From contig NZ_BBYR01000029.1 of NCBI RefSeq assembly GCF_001293525.1, positions 1 to 64,000 on the forward strand: a stretch of DNA of 64,000 bases, in the 5' to 3' direction. The notes under the pieces are model-generated. The model searched no databases and had not been told where the DNA came from. It saw nothing but the letters and a program-made list of their open reading frames with translations. Origin of the DNA: Pseudideonella sakaiensis (lineage in GTDB: Bacteria > Pseudomonadota > Gammaproteobacteria > Burkholderiales > Burkholderiaceae_C). Each line of letters starts with the position of its first letter. Position 1 is the first letter of the stretch. The translations under genes were made by a program, and so were the position numbers. This document shows positions 57,369 through 64,000 of the stretch, piece by piece.

Positions 57369-58760
57369 ATGACCGGCCCCGCCCCGCTCTTCCCCGTCCG
57401 TCCGGATGCCCCGGACGGCGAGTTCACGCTGCGCGACCTGCTGCGCCTGGTGGCCAAGCACGGCTGGGTCGTGCTGGTCTGCCTGCTGGCCGGCGGGCTG
57501 GTGGGCGCCGGCATCTACGCGATCCAGAAGCCCGTCTACGCCTCGGTGGCCCGCGTCTGGGTCAAGACCGAGCAGGGCTCGCCGTCCTTCCTGTCCGGCG
57601 TGACGGCCTACCGCGAGCCGCTCTACCCGGACCCGGTGAACCGCCGCATCGAGACCGAGATGGAGCTGATGCTGACCCGCACCAGCGCCGCCCAGGTGGT
57701 GCGCAACCTGAAGGTGCGCCCGGAGCAGCTGCCCAGCACGCCGCTGGCGCAGCTCATCGCCGCCAGCGGCCTGGTGGCCGCGAAGCCGGCGAGCGACGGC
57801 GCGGCCTCGAACCGGCTGATCGACGATTTCCTGAAGGCCGTGTCGGTCGAGCCGCTGCGCTCGAAGACGGCCGACACCACCTCCAACATCCTCGAGGTGC
57901 GCTTCGAGGCCAGCGACCCGGCGCTGGCGCCGCAGGCGCTGTCGCAACTGATCAGCAACTACCTCGGCGTGGCCGCGACGCAGAACCGCCAGCTCGGCGA
58001 GGAGGCGGCGCGGCTGCTCGGCGCCGAGGTCGAGCAGGCGCGCGGCGAGCTGATGGCGCTGGACGCGCAGATCGTCGCGCTGGCCTCGCGGCCGCCGCCG
58101 CGCGCCGCGGCCGAGGAGGGCAGCGGCAAGCGTGCGCGCTCGGAACGGGGCGAGCGCGGCGAACGCAGCAGCGAGCGCCGCAGCCGGCGCGAGAACACCT
58201 TCGCCGGTGCGCCGGTGGGCAACGAGCAGGCGCTGGCCGCGCTGAAGACGCAGACGGTGGAGATGCAGGCCGAGCTGGATGCGCTGCGCGAGCTCTACAC
58301 CGACGATGCCGAGAACGTGCGCACGCTGCGCCGGCGCCTGGAGGCGATGCAGCGCCGCCTGGCCGAGGGCCTGAGCGCGAGCGTGCAGGCGGTGTCCAGC
58401 CTGGGCAGCCTGGAGCGCCAGCGCGCGCTCGCGCAGGACCGCTACAACGAGGTGCAGAAGAAGCTCGACCAGATCAAGCTCTACCTGCGCCTGAACCCCT
58501 CCGATGCCGAGAGCCGGGTGATCGTCGACGCGCCATCCCGGCCGCTCGACGACGAGGGCAAGAAGCGCGTCGTGGTGGCGCTGATCGGCCCGGTGGCCGG
58601 GCTGCTGCTCGGGCTGCTGCTGGCCGGGCTGCGCGAACTGTCCGACCAGCGCCTGCAGTCGCGCCGCGACGTGCGGCAGGCGCTCGGCCTGCCGGTGCTG
58701 GGTGCGCTGCCGCGCCTGCCCGCCGGCGAGCGCCGCCGCCTGGCCGGCGAGGCCCGCTGA
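57369..58760 (+). CDS. Chain-length regulator, Wzz/PCP type
   Basis: This 463-residue inner-membrane protein controls polymer length. It has an N-terminal helix (about 33-52), a large periplasmic coiled part with EMQAELDALRELYTDDAENVRTLRRRLEAMQRRLAEG, and a second helix near 405-425 (VVVALIGPVAGLLLGLLLAGL). A charged Arg/Ser/Glu-rich stretch (about residues 250-280, RARSERGERGERSSERRSRRE) is an unusual insert. No kinase domain is fused; the kinase-like gene follows. Start MTGPAPLFPV at 57369. Confidence 0.9.
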   Translation: MTGPAPLFPVRPDAPDGEFTLRDLLRLVAKHGWVVLVCLLAGGLVGAGIYAIQKPVYASVARVWVKTEQGSPSFLSGVTAYREPLYPDPVNRRIETEMELMLTRTSAAQVVRNLKVRPEQLPSTPLAQLIAASGLVAAKPASDGAASNRLIDDFLKAVSVEPLRSKTADTTSNILEVRFEASDPALAPQALSQLISNYLGVAATQNRQLGEEAARLLGAEVEQARGELMALDAQIVALASRPPPRAAAEEGSGKRARSERGERGERSSERRSRRENTFAGAPVGNEQALAALKTQTVEMQAELDALRELYTDDAENVRTLRRRLEAMQRRLAEGLSASVQAVSSLGSLERQRALAQDRYNEVQKKLDQIKLYLRLNPSDAESRVIVDAPSRPLDDEGKKRVVVALIGPVAGLLLGLLLAGLRELSDQRLQSRRDVRQALGLPVLGALPRLPAGERRRLAGEAR

Positions 58761-58782
58761 CGCATCCGAAAGCGAGCGATCC

Positions 58783-59394
58783 ATGGCGAACGACGACAAC
58801 CTCTCGCTGCCGCGCCTCGGCCTGGCGGTGCTCGACCGGCTGGCCGAGATCCGGCCCGACGGCCGCGTGGTGCTGGTGACCAGCGCGCGCAGCCGCGAAG
58901 GCAAGACCTTCGTGGCGCAGGCCCTGGCCCGCCAGCTGCAGGCCCTGACCGGGGGCCGCGTGGTGCTGGTCGAGGCGACGCTGACCGGCAAGCCCAAGGG
59001 CGGTGCCAGCGGCGGCTTCGCCGGCCTGCTGGCCCAGGGCACGCCGCCCGAGGGCGCCCTGCGCGCCAGCGAGCGCGAGGGCCTGGACCTGCTGCCGGCC
59101 GGCCTCGGCGGCGCCGATGCCGAGCAGGTGCTGTTCCAGCCCGGGCCGGTGGCGCGCGCGCTGCAGTGGCTGCGCGGCACCCACGACCTGGTGGTGGTGG
59201 ACGGCCCGAACCTGCCGCGCTGCGGCTCGCTGGCGCTGCAGTCGGATGCGACGGTGCTGGTGGTCGATGCGGCCGCCACGCCGCGGCGCCGCGTGCAGGA
59301 GGCGCTGCTCGCCTCGCGGCTGCCGGCCGCGCAGGTGGCCGGCGTGGTGCTCAACCGCCAGCCGGGCTACCTCGCCCGCTGGTTCGGCGGCTGA
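58783..59394 (+). CDS. CpsD/CapB-like BY-kinase-type ATPase, divergent
   Basis: This 203-residue P-loop ATPase follows the chain-length regulator as bacterial tyrosine kinases do. SARSREGKTFVA is Walker A, VVLVEATLTGK sits at the Walker A' position (usually LIDADLR, here Glu replaces Asp), and LVVVDGPN is Walker B. The C-terminal tyrosine cluster used for autophosphorylation is missing; only one Tyr remains near the end (GYLARWFGG). It may regulate polymerisation as an ATPase without the Tyr-tail switch. Confidence 0.84.
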   Translation: MANDDNLSLPRLGLAVLDRLAEIRPDGRVVLVTSARSREGKTFVAQALARQLQALTGGRVVLVEATLTGKPKGGASGGFAGLLAQGTPPEGALRASEREGLDLLPAGLGGADAEQVLFQPGPVARALQWLRGTHDLVVVDGPNLPRCGSLALQSDATVLVVDAAATPRRRVQEALLASRLPAAQVAGVVLNRQPGYLARWFGG

Positions 59395-59419
59395 GCGCGG
59401 CCGGGCCGGGAGGCAGGCG

Positions 59420-61003
59420 ATGTCCGGCGGGGCCGCTCCGGCGCTGCGCACCGCGGCGATCGTCGCCGGGGGCGGGCTGGCCGGCCTCGCGCTGCTCGCC
59501 GGCGCGCTGAGCCTGGGCTCGAACGCACTGGCGATCCTGCCGGTGCTGCTGTTCGGCACGGCCGCGCTGCTGGCCTGGACCGGGCGGCCGCAGTGGCTGC
59601 TGGTCGGGGCGGTCTTCTTCACCGCGCCGATCGACATCAGCAAGGCCCTGGTGCCGCCGATCGCGCAGTTCTATTCGCCCGGGCTGTACCTCACGGTCGG
59701 CCACGTCGCGCTGCTCGGGCTGACGCTGCTGTGGCTGGCGCGCCGCCTGCTGGTGCAGCGCCGGCTGCCGCCGTTCGGGCGGGCCGATGCGGCGGTGCTG
59801 GTCTTCCTGGCGCTGGTCTGGTTCGGCGCGCTGCGTTCGCCGCAGGGAGGGCTGGCGATCGCCTCGGCGCTGTCCTACTCGCTCGCGGTGCTGGCCTTCT
59901 ACGTGGCCTCGCACGCGATCGACGACCCGGCCGACTGGCGCATGCTGCTGCGCGCGTCGGTCGCGGTGGTGCTGGTGCAGGCGGTCTGGGTGGCGCTGCA
60001 GTTCGTCACCAAGCTGCCGCTGGCGCTGCCCGGCTCGAAAAGCCAGACCGGCGGCGAGCTGCGCTTCGGCGGCGAGGGCTTCGCGTTCCGGCCCTCGGGC
60101 TTCCTCGAGCACCCGAACGCGCTGGCCGACCACATGACGCTGGTGATCCCCGTCGCGCTGGCGCTGCTGCTGCTCGGGCGGCGGCGCCTGCCGGCGCTGG
60201 TGTGGTGGGCGGCGCTGCTGACGCTGGGGGCGGCTGCCTTCCAGCTGCTGCTCAGCCTGTCGCGCGGCGGCTGGCTCAGCACGGTGGCCGGCTGCCTGCT
60301 GGTGATCGCGGTCTACTGGCGGCGCGGCCTGGTGCGCACGCGCCAGATCGCGGCGCTGGCGGCACTGACCGTGGTCGCGGTGGCGGTGGTGATCGCCGCC
60401 TACCCGTCGATCCTGCTGCGCCTGACCGGCGGCGACGACCGGGCGCTGGAGTCGCGCTCCATCCTCAACAACCAGGCGCTGGCGATCATCCGCACCGCGC
60501 CGCTGGCCGGCGTCGGCTTCGGCGCCTACAACCGGGCCGCCTACGAGACCATCGCACCGGCCTTCGCGCTGATCTCGCCGGAGTACCAGCAGAGCCTGCT
60601 GCGCCTGGTGGTGCACAACCACTACCTGCTGCTGGCGGCCGAGCTCGGCATCCCCACCGCGGCCTACTTCGCGCTGCTGCTGCTGGCCTTCCTCAGGCTG
60701 CCGTGGACGGTGCGGCGTTGGCAGGACCCGGCGATGTACGCGCTGGCGATCGGGCTGATCGGCGCGCTGCTGGCGCAGCTGATCTTTCTGAACTCCGACA
60801 ACTACTACGCCGACATCCGCGTCTACCTGCTGTGGCTGATGCTCGGCGTGCTGCGCGGCGCCTGCCGCAACGGCCGGCGCGACGAGGCGGCCGGCGACGC
60901 CGAGGCCGGGGCATCGGCGCCGGTGCCCGCCCTGCCGGTCGCGGCGCACCCGGCCCGGCCGGAGCCGGCCACCCCGCGCCTGCTGCCGGCGCCGCGGGGA
61001 TGA
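59420..61003 (+). CDS. O-antigen ligase/Wzy-type polymerase
   Basis: This 527-residue inner-membrane protein has about ten to twelve hydrophobic helices and the Wzy_C/O-antigen ligase pattern. SGFLEHPNALADHMTLVIPVALALLLL, LSLSRGGWLS and VHNHYLLLAAELGIPTAAYFALLLL are typical segments, and a large external loop lies around 340-400. It polymerises repeat units or ligates them. The C-terminal 45 residues are Ala/Pro-rich and cytoplasmic. The flippase gene overlaps its stop (ATGA). Confidence 0.88.
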   Translation: MSGGAAPALRTAAIVAGGGLAGLALLAGALSLGSNALAILPVLLFGTAALLAWTGRPQWLLVGAVFFTAPIDISKALVPPIAQFYSPGLYLTVGHVALLGLTLLWLARRLLVQRRLPPFGRADAAVLVFLALVWFGALRSPQGGLAIASALSYSLAVLAFYVASHAIDDPADWRMLLRASVAVVLVQAVWVALQFVTKLPLALPGSKSQTGGELRFGGEGFAFRPSGFLEHPNALADHMTLVIPVALALLLLGRRRLPALVWWAALLTLGAAAFQLLLSLSRGGWLSTVAGCLLVIAVYWRRGLVRTRQIAALAALTVVAVAVVIAAYPSILLRLTGGDDRALESRSILNNQALAIIRTAPLAGVGFGAYNRAAYETIAPAFALISPEYQQSLLRLVVHNHYLLLAAELGIPTAAYFALLLLAFLRLPWTVRRWQDPAMYALAIGLIGALLAQLIFLNSDNYYADIRVYLLWLMLGVLRGACRNGRRDEAAGDAEAGASAPVPALPVAAHPARPEPATPRLLPAPRG

Positions 61004-62457
61004 GCGTGGGCAGTGTCGGCGGCGGCCGCCTGGCCGGCCTGTGGCGCCTGCTCGGCTCGAGCCTGGTGGCGCGCGTCGGCATGGCCGCGGTCAACTTCGG
61101 CCAGTTCTGGCTGCTGTCGCACCATTACCCGGCCGAGCGCCTCGGCGGCTTCTCGCTGCTGATGAACCTCTACCTGATGCTGCAGCTGCTGCCGCTGCTC
61201 GGCCTGAGCCTGCCGCTGGCGCGGCGCGTCGCCACCGACGAGGCGGGGCGGGCGGCCGAGGTGGCCAACGCGCTGGCGCTCGCGCTGCCGGTGGCGGGGC
61301 TGATCGCCGCCGGGCTGGTCGCCGCCGGGCACCTGGCCTACCCGCCGTGGCTCGCGCTGCCCTTCACGCTGGTCGCGCTGGCGATGCTGCCGACCGCGTG
61401 GACCCTGGTGGCCGAGAGCGTGCTGCTCGGGCTCGAGCGCGCCGGCGACATCGCGCGCGTGCAGTTCGGCGAGGCGCTGCTGCGCACCGCGGGCACCGCG
61501 GCGGTGGTGGCGCTGGACGGCGGCCTGGCGGCGGTGTTCGCCGTCTTCCTGGTGCTGCGCGTGCTCAGCGCCTGGCGCTATGCGCGCCACCCGGCCGTGC
61601 CACGCCCGCGCCGGGCCTTGCTGAGCATGGCGCTGCAGCGGCGCAATGCCGCGGAGATCCCGGTCTACCTCGGCATCGCCGTGCTGGCGGCGCTGGCGAG
61701 CCGGCTGGACATCGTCGCGCTGTCGCGCCTGGGCGACCTGCACGAGGTCGGCCGCTATGCGGCCGCGGCCCGGCTGTACGACGCCGCGCTGATGCTGCCG
61801 ACGCTGGCCGCGCTGATCCTGATGCCCACGCTGGCGCGCCGCTTCCAGAGCGACCCGCAGAGCTTCGGGCCGATGCTGGTCCGCGCGGTCGGCGCGGTGC
61901 TGGCGCTCGGCAGCCTGCTCGCGCTCGCGGTGGCCGGGCTGGCCGCGCCGATCGTGCGGCTGCTCTACCCGCCCGAGCTGCACGGGGCCGCGCCGGTGCT
62001 GCGCTGGCTGATCTTCGCGGCGGTCTGGCTGACGGTCGACCAGCTGCTGTCGTCGACCATGATCGCGGCCCAGGCGCCGCGCCAGGACCTGGCCTCGATG
62101 GCGGTGGCGCTGGCGCTGCTGGCCGCGGGGCTGCTGCTGCTGGTGCCGCTGCAGGGCCCGGTGGGCGCGGCCCAGGCGGTGCTGCTGGCGATGCTCGGCC
62201 GCGTCGCCTGGCGCGTCCGCTGGGCCGCGCAGCGCTTTGCCGTGCCGGCGCTGTGGGGCGTGCTGGCCCGGGTCGCGCTGGCCGCGGGCGCCGCGGTGGC
62301 CGCGCTGGTGCTGGCGGAGCAGCGGCTCGGCGAGCCCGCGGCGCTCGCGGCGGCGCTGACCGTCTACGCGCTCGCCGCGCTGGCATCCGGGCTGGCCGGG
62401 CCGCGTCCATGGCAGCAGGCCGCCGCCGCCTGGCGCGCTCGGCGCGGCGCCGCCTGA
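61000..62457 (+). CDS. Polysaccharide repeat-unit flippase, Wzx type
   Basis: This 485-residue inner-membrane protein has about twelve to fourteen helices, of the MOP/Wzx superfamily. VARVGMAAVNFGQFWLLSHHYPAERLGGFSLLMN near the N-terminus and the segment RLDIVALSRLGDLHEVGRYAAAARLYDAALMLPTL are typical. It moves lipid-linked repeat units across the membrane. It sits between the polymerase and a glycosyltransferase gene. Confidence 0.88.
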   Translation: MSVGSVGGGRLAGLWRLLGSSLVARVGMAAVNFGQFWLLSHHYPAERLGGFSLLMNLYLMLQLLPLLGLSLPLARRVATDEAGRAAEVANALALALPVAGLIAAGLVAAGHLAYPPWLALPFTLVALAMLPTAWTLVAESVLLGLERAGDIARVQFGEALLRTAGTAAVVALDGGLAAVFAVFLVLRVLSAWRYARHPAVPRPRRALLSMALQRRNAAEIPVYLGIAVLAALASRLDIVALSRLGDLHEVGRYAAAARLYDAALMLPTLAALILMPTLARRFQSDPQSFGPMLVRAVGAVLALGSLLALAVAGLAAPIVRLLYPPELHGAAPVLRWLIFAAVWLTVDQLLSSTMIAAQAPRQDLASMAVALALLAAGLLLLVPLQGPVGAAQAVLLAMLGRVAWRVRWAAQRFAVPALWGVLARVALAAGAAVAALVLAEQRLGEPAALAAALTVYALAALASGLAGPRPWQQAAAAWRARRGAA

Positions 62458-62485
62458 GGGCCGGGCCGGACAATCCGAGCGAGCC

Positions 62486-63634
62486 ATGCGCATCCTCCAC
62501 CTCGACCCCGACGACATCGACAGCCCGCTGGCCGGCGGCGGGCCGGTGCGCACCTTCGAGATCTGCCGGCGCCTGGCGCGGCGCCACGAGGTCACCGTGC
62601 TGACGCCGACCTTCCCCGGCTCGACCCCGGAGAAGCTGCGCGAGGGCGTGCGCTACCTGCGCCTCGGCCGGCGCGTGCGCGAGCACGGCTCCTCGCACCA
62701 CCTGACCTACCTGGCCGCGCTGCCGCGCGCGGTGCGCCGCCACCCGCACGACCTGCTGGTCGAAGACTTCATGCCCCCCTGCTCGGTCACCTGGGTGCCG
62801 CTGTTCCTGCCGGCCCCGCGCACCCGCATCGCGTCGGTGCAGTGGTTCTTCGCCCGCGAGTACACGAGCTGGCTGAAGCTGCCCTTCCACTGGGGCGAGC
62901 ACGTCGGCCTGCGCCTGCACCGGCACTTCGTCGTGCTGACCGAGGCGATGCAGCGCACGATCGAGCGCCGCCGCCCGGGCGCCGTCTGCCGGATGCTGCC
63001 GAACGGCGTCGACGAGCGCCTGTTCGCGCAGCCGCTGCAGGCCGGGCGCGACCTGCTCTTCCTCGGCCGGCTGGAGATCCAGCAGAAGGGCCTGGACCTG
63101 CTGCTGCAGGCGCTGGCCCGCATCGCGCCGGCGCAGCGGCCGACGCTGTACCTGGCCGGCAACGACCAGGAGCCCGCGGCGCTCGCGCGCTGGCTGGCCG
63201 ACACCGGCACCGGCGCGCACGTGCGCTGCCTCGGCCCGGTCGACGCGGCCGGCCGCGCGCACTGGCTGCAGCGCTGCCGCGCGGTCGTCGTGCCCTCGCG
63301 CTACGAGACCTTCGGCATGGTGATCGCCGAGGCCGAGGCCGCCGGCACGCCGGTGATCGTCTGGGACGAGGCGCCGATGAACGAGGTGGCGAGCCCGGCC
63401 GCGCGCCGCGTGCCCGCCTTCGACGTGGCGGCGCTGGCGCAGGCGATGCGCGATGCGGTGGACGAGCCGGACGAGGCCGTGCTGCAGCGCGGCGAGGCGG
63501 CGCGCCGGCATGCGCGGCGCTACGACTGGGACCGCATCGCCGCCGCGCAGGAGGCCTTCTACGAGGAGGTGCACGAGGCGGTGCGCACGCGCCGGCCGCT
63601 GCCCGCCACGGCGCTCGGGAGTGCCCCGCGATGA
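62486..63634 (+). CDS. GT4-family glycosyltransferase
   Basis: This 382-residue GT-B enzyme has an N domain beginning MRILHLDPDDIDSPLAGGGPVRTFEICRRLARRHEVTVLTP. The C domain has LFLGRLEIQQKGLDLLLQAL, VVPSRYETFGMVIAEAEAAGTPVIVWD and the E-x7-E pattern of retaining GT4 enzymes. It adds a sugar to the growing repeat unit, which sugar is not known. The next gene overlaps its stop by ATGA. Confidence 0.9.
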   Translation: MRILHLDPDDIDSPLAGGGPVRTFEICRRLARRHEVTVLTPTFPGSTPEKLREGVRYLRLGRRVREHGSSHHLTYLAALPRAVRRHPHDLLVEDFMPPCSVTWVPLFLPAPRTRIASVQWFFAREYTSWLKLPFHWGEHVGLRLHRHFVVLTEAMQRTIERRRPGAVCRMLPNGVDERLFAQPLQAGRDLLFLGRLEIQQKGLDLLLQALARIAPAQRPTLYLAGNDQEPAALARWLADTGTGAHVRCLGPVDAAGRAHWLQRCRAVVVPSRYETFGMVIAEAEAAGTPVIVWDEAPMNEVASPAARRVPAFDVAALAQAMRDAVDEPDEAVLQRGEAARRHARRYDWDRIAAAQEAFYEEVHEAVRTRRPLPATALGSAPR

Positions 63635-64000
63635 GCCCGCCGATCGACTTCGCGCGCACCCGCGCGCTGATCGCCAGCGATTTCCGGCGCCTGCTGCAGG
63701 CGCTCGGCAACCCGCCGTCGAAGCTGAAGCGGGTGTTCTGGTTCCTGCTGCCGAGCTACCAGTCGCTGTTCTGGTACCGCCTGTACCACTGGCTGCACCT
63801 GCGCAACTTCCGCACGCTGGCCTGGTTCATGTACCTGGTCAACTTCTACGTCACCCGGGTCGAGATCCCGCCGACGACGGTGATCGGCGAGGCCTGCCTG
63901 ATCGGCCACCCGAACGGCGTGGTGCTGTGCGGCCGGGTGGGCGACCGCTTCACGCTTTACGGCGAGGGCGGCATCGGCGGTGGCATGGGCGACGGCGACG
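63631..64000 (+). CDS. Serine acetyltransferase-like sugar O-acetyltransferase, partial
   Basis: Only the first 123 residues are inside the window; the gene continues to the right. The N-terminal part is helical, with FWFLLPSYQSLFWYRLYHW and WFMYLVNFYVTRVEIPPTTVIGEACLIGHPNGVV. This leads into left-handed beta-helix hexapeptide repeats, as in WcaB/EpsC/CysE-type acetyltransferases. In this setting it probably acetylates the polysaccharide. The ATGA overlap with the glycosyltransferase gene supports the start. Confidence 0.82.
   Translation, partial: MSPPIDFARTRALIASDFRRLLQALGNPPSKLKRVFWFLLPSYQSLFWYRLYHWLHLRNFRTLAWFMYLVNFYVTRVEIPPTTVIGEACLIGHPNGVVLCGRVGDRFTLYGEGGIGGGMGDGD

Overview
This window is very GC-rich chromosomal DNA from a betaproteobacterium. 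Gene content and protein style point to the order Burkholderiales, perhaps near Rubrivivax, Ideonella or Leptothrix; that placement is inference. No rRNA, tRNA, CRISPR array, insertion sequence or prophage was seen. Genes are densely packed, many with ATGA or GTGA stop/start overlaps. Most long open frames opposite real genes are GC-driven shadows and are left out.

Layout. (1) 1-9.3 kb: mostly minus strand. It holds fadD, an FFLEELY-type protein, an HDOD protein, a three-gene NitT/TauT-type ABC importer, a cassette of three small basic proteins with its own promoter and two hairpins, and a helix-turn-helix protein. A plus-strand lipase-like hydrolase interrupts this run. (2) 9.4-17.1 kb: purT, a large hybrid histidine kinase, AMP nucleosidase, and a NUDIX plus metallo-beta-lactamase fusion. 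(3) 17.2-36.7 kb: a leucine/isovalerate catabolism region. liuA heads a run with carbonic anhydrase, aceK, thiolase, a LysE exporter, a short-chain dehydrogenase, an acyl-CoA dehydrogenase and trkA/trkH. A second run carries liuB, an acyl-CoA dehydrogenase, liuC, a DUF4126 gene, liuD and liuE, followed by three small accessory genes. Both runs begin behind an identical 18-bp perfect palindrome, which is a likely shared operator. (4) 36.9-39 kb: an MHS-type MFS transporter with an unusual soluble insert, then a tiny membrane protein ending at a UUCG terminator. (5) 39-47 kb: cyanophycin metabolism. A DUF1854 protein and an ABC exporter with a zinc ribbon are divergent from two cyanophycin synthetase genes; the first synthetase has lost the Mur-ligase P-loop. 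(6) 47-54.8 kb: a divergent cluster built around an aminoacyl-carrier-protein ligase (a seryl-tRNA synthetase relative). It includes a DUF1839 protein, an acyl-CoA-dehydrogenase-like protein without the usual catalytic glutamate, an esterase, a phosphopantetheinyl transferase, a carrier protein and a GH2 glycosidase. (7) 54.9-64 kb: an exopolysaccharide locus of the Wzx/Wzy/Wza/Wzz type that runs off the window end inside an acetyltransferase gene.

How the parts work together. The liu genes take isovaleryl-CoA through methylcrotonyl-CoA, methylglutaconyl-CoA and HMG-CoA to acetyl-CoA and acetoacetate. The thiolase and AceK (control of the glyoxylate bypass) fit that acetyl-CoA output. The two CphA-type enzymes make or extend the Asp/Arg storage polymer cyanophycin. 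The carrier-protein cluster is the least understood part and the best candidate for an undescribed pathway. It has an enzyme to load an amino acid on a carrier protein, an enzyme to activate that carrier, a flavoprotein-like partner, a thioesterase-like hydrolase and a mannosidase-like glycosidase, and it sits directly beside the polysaccharide locus.
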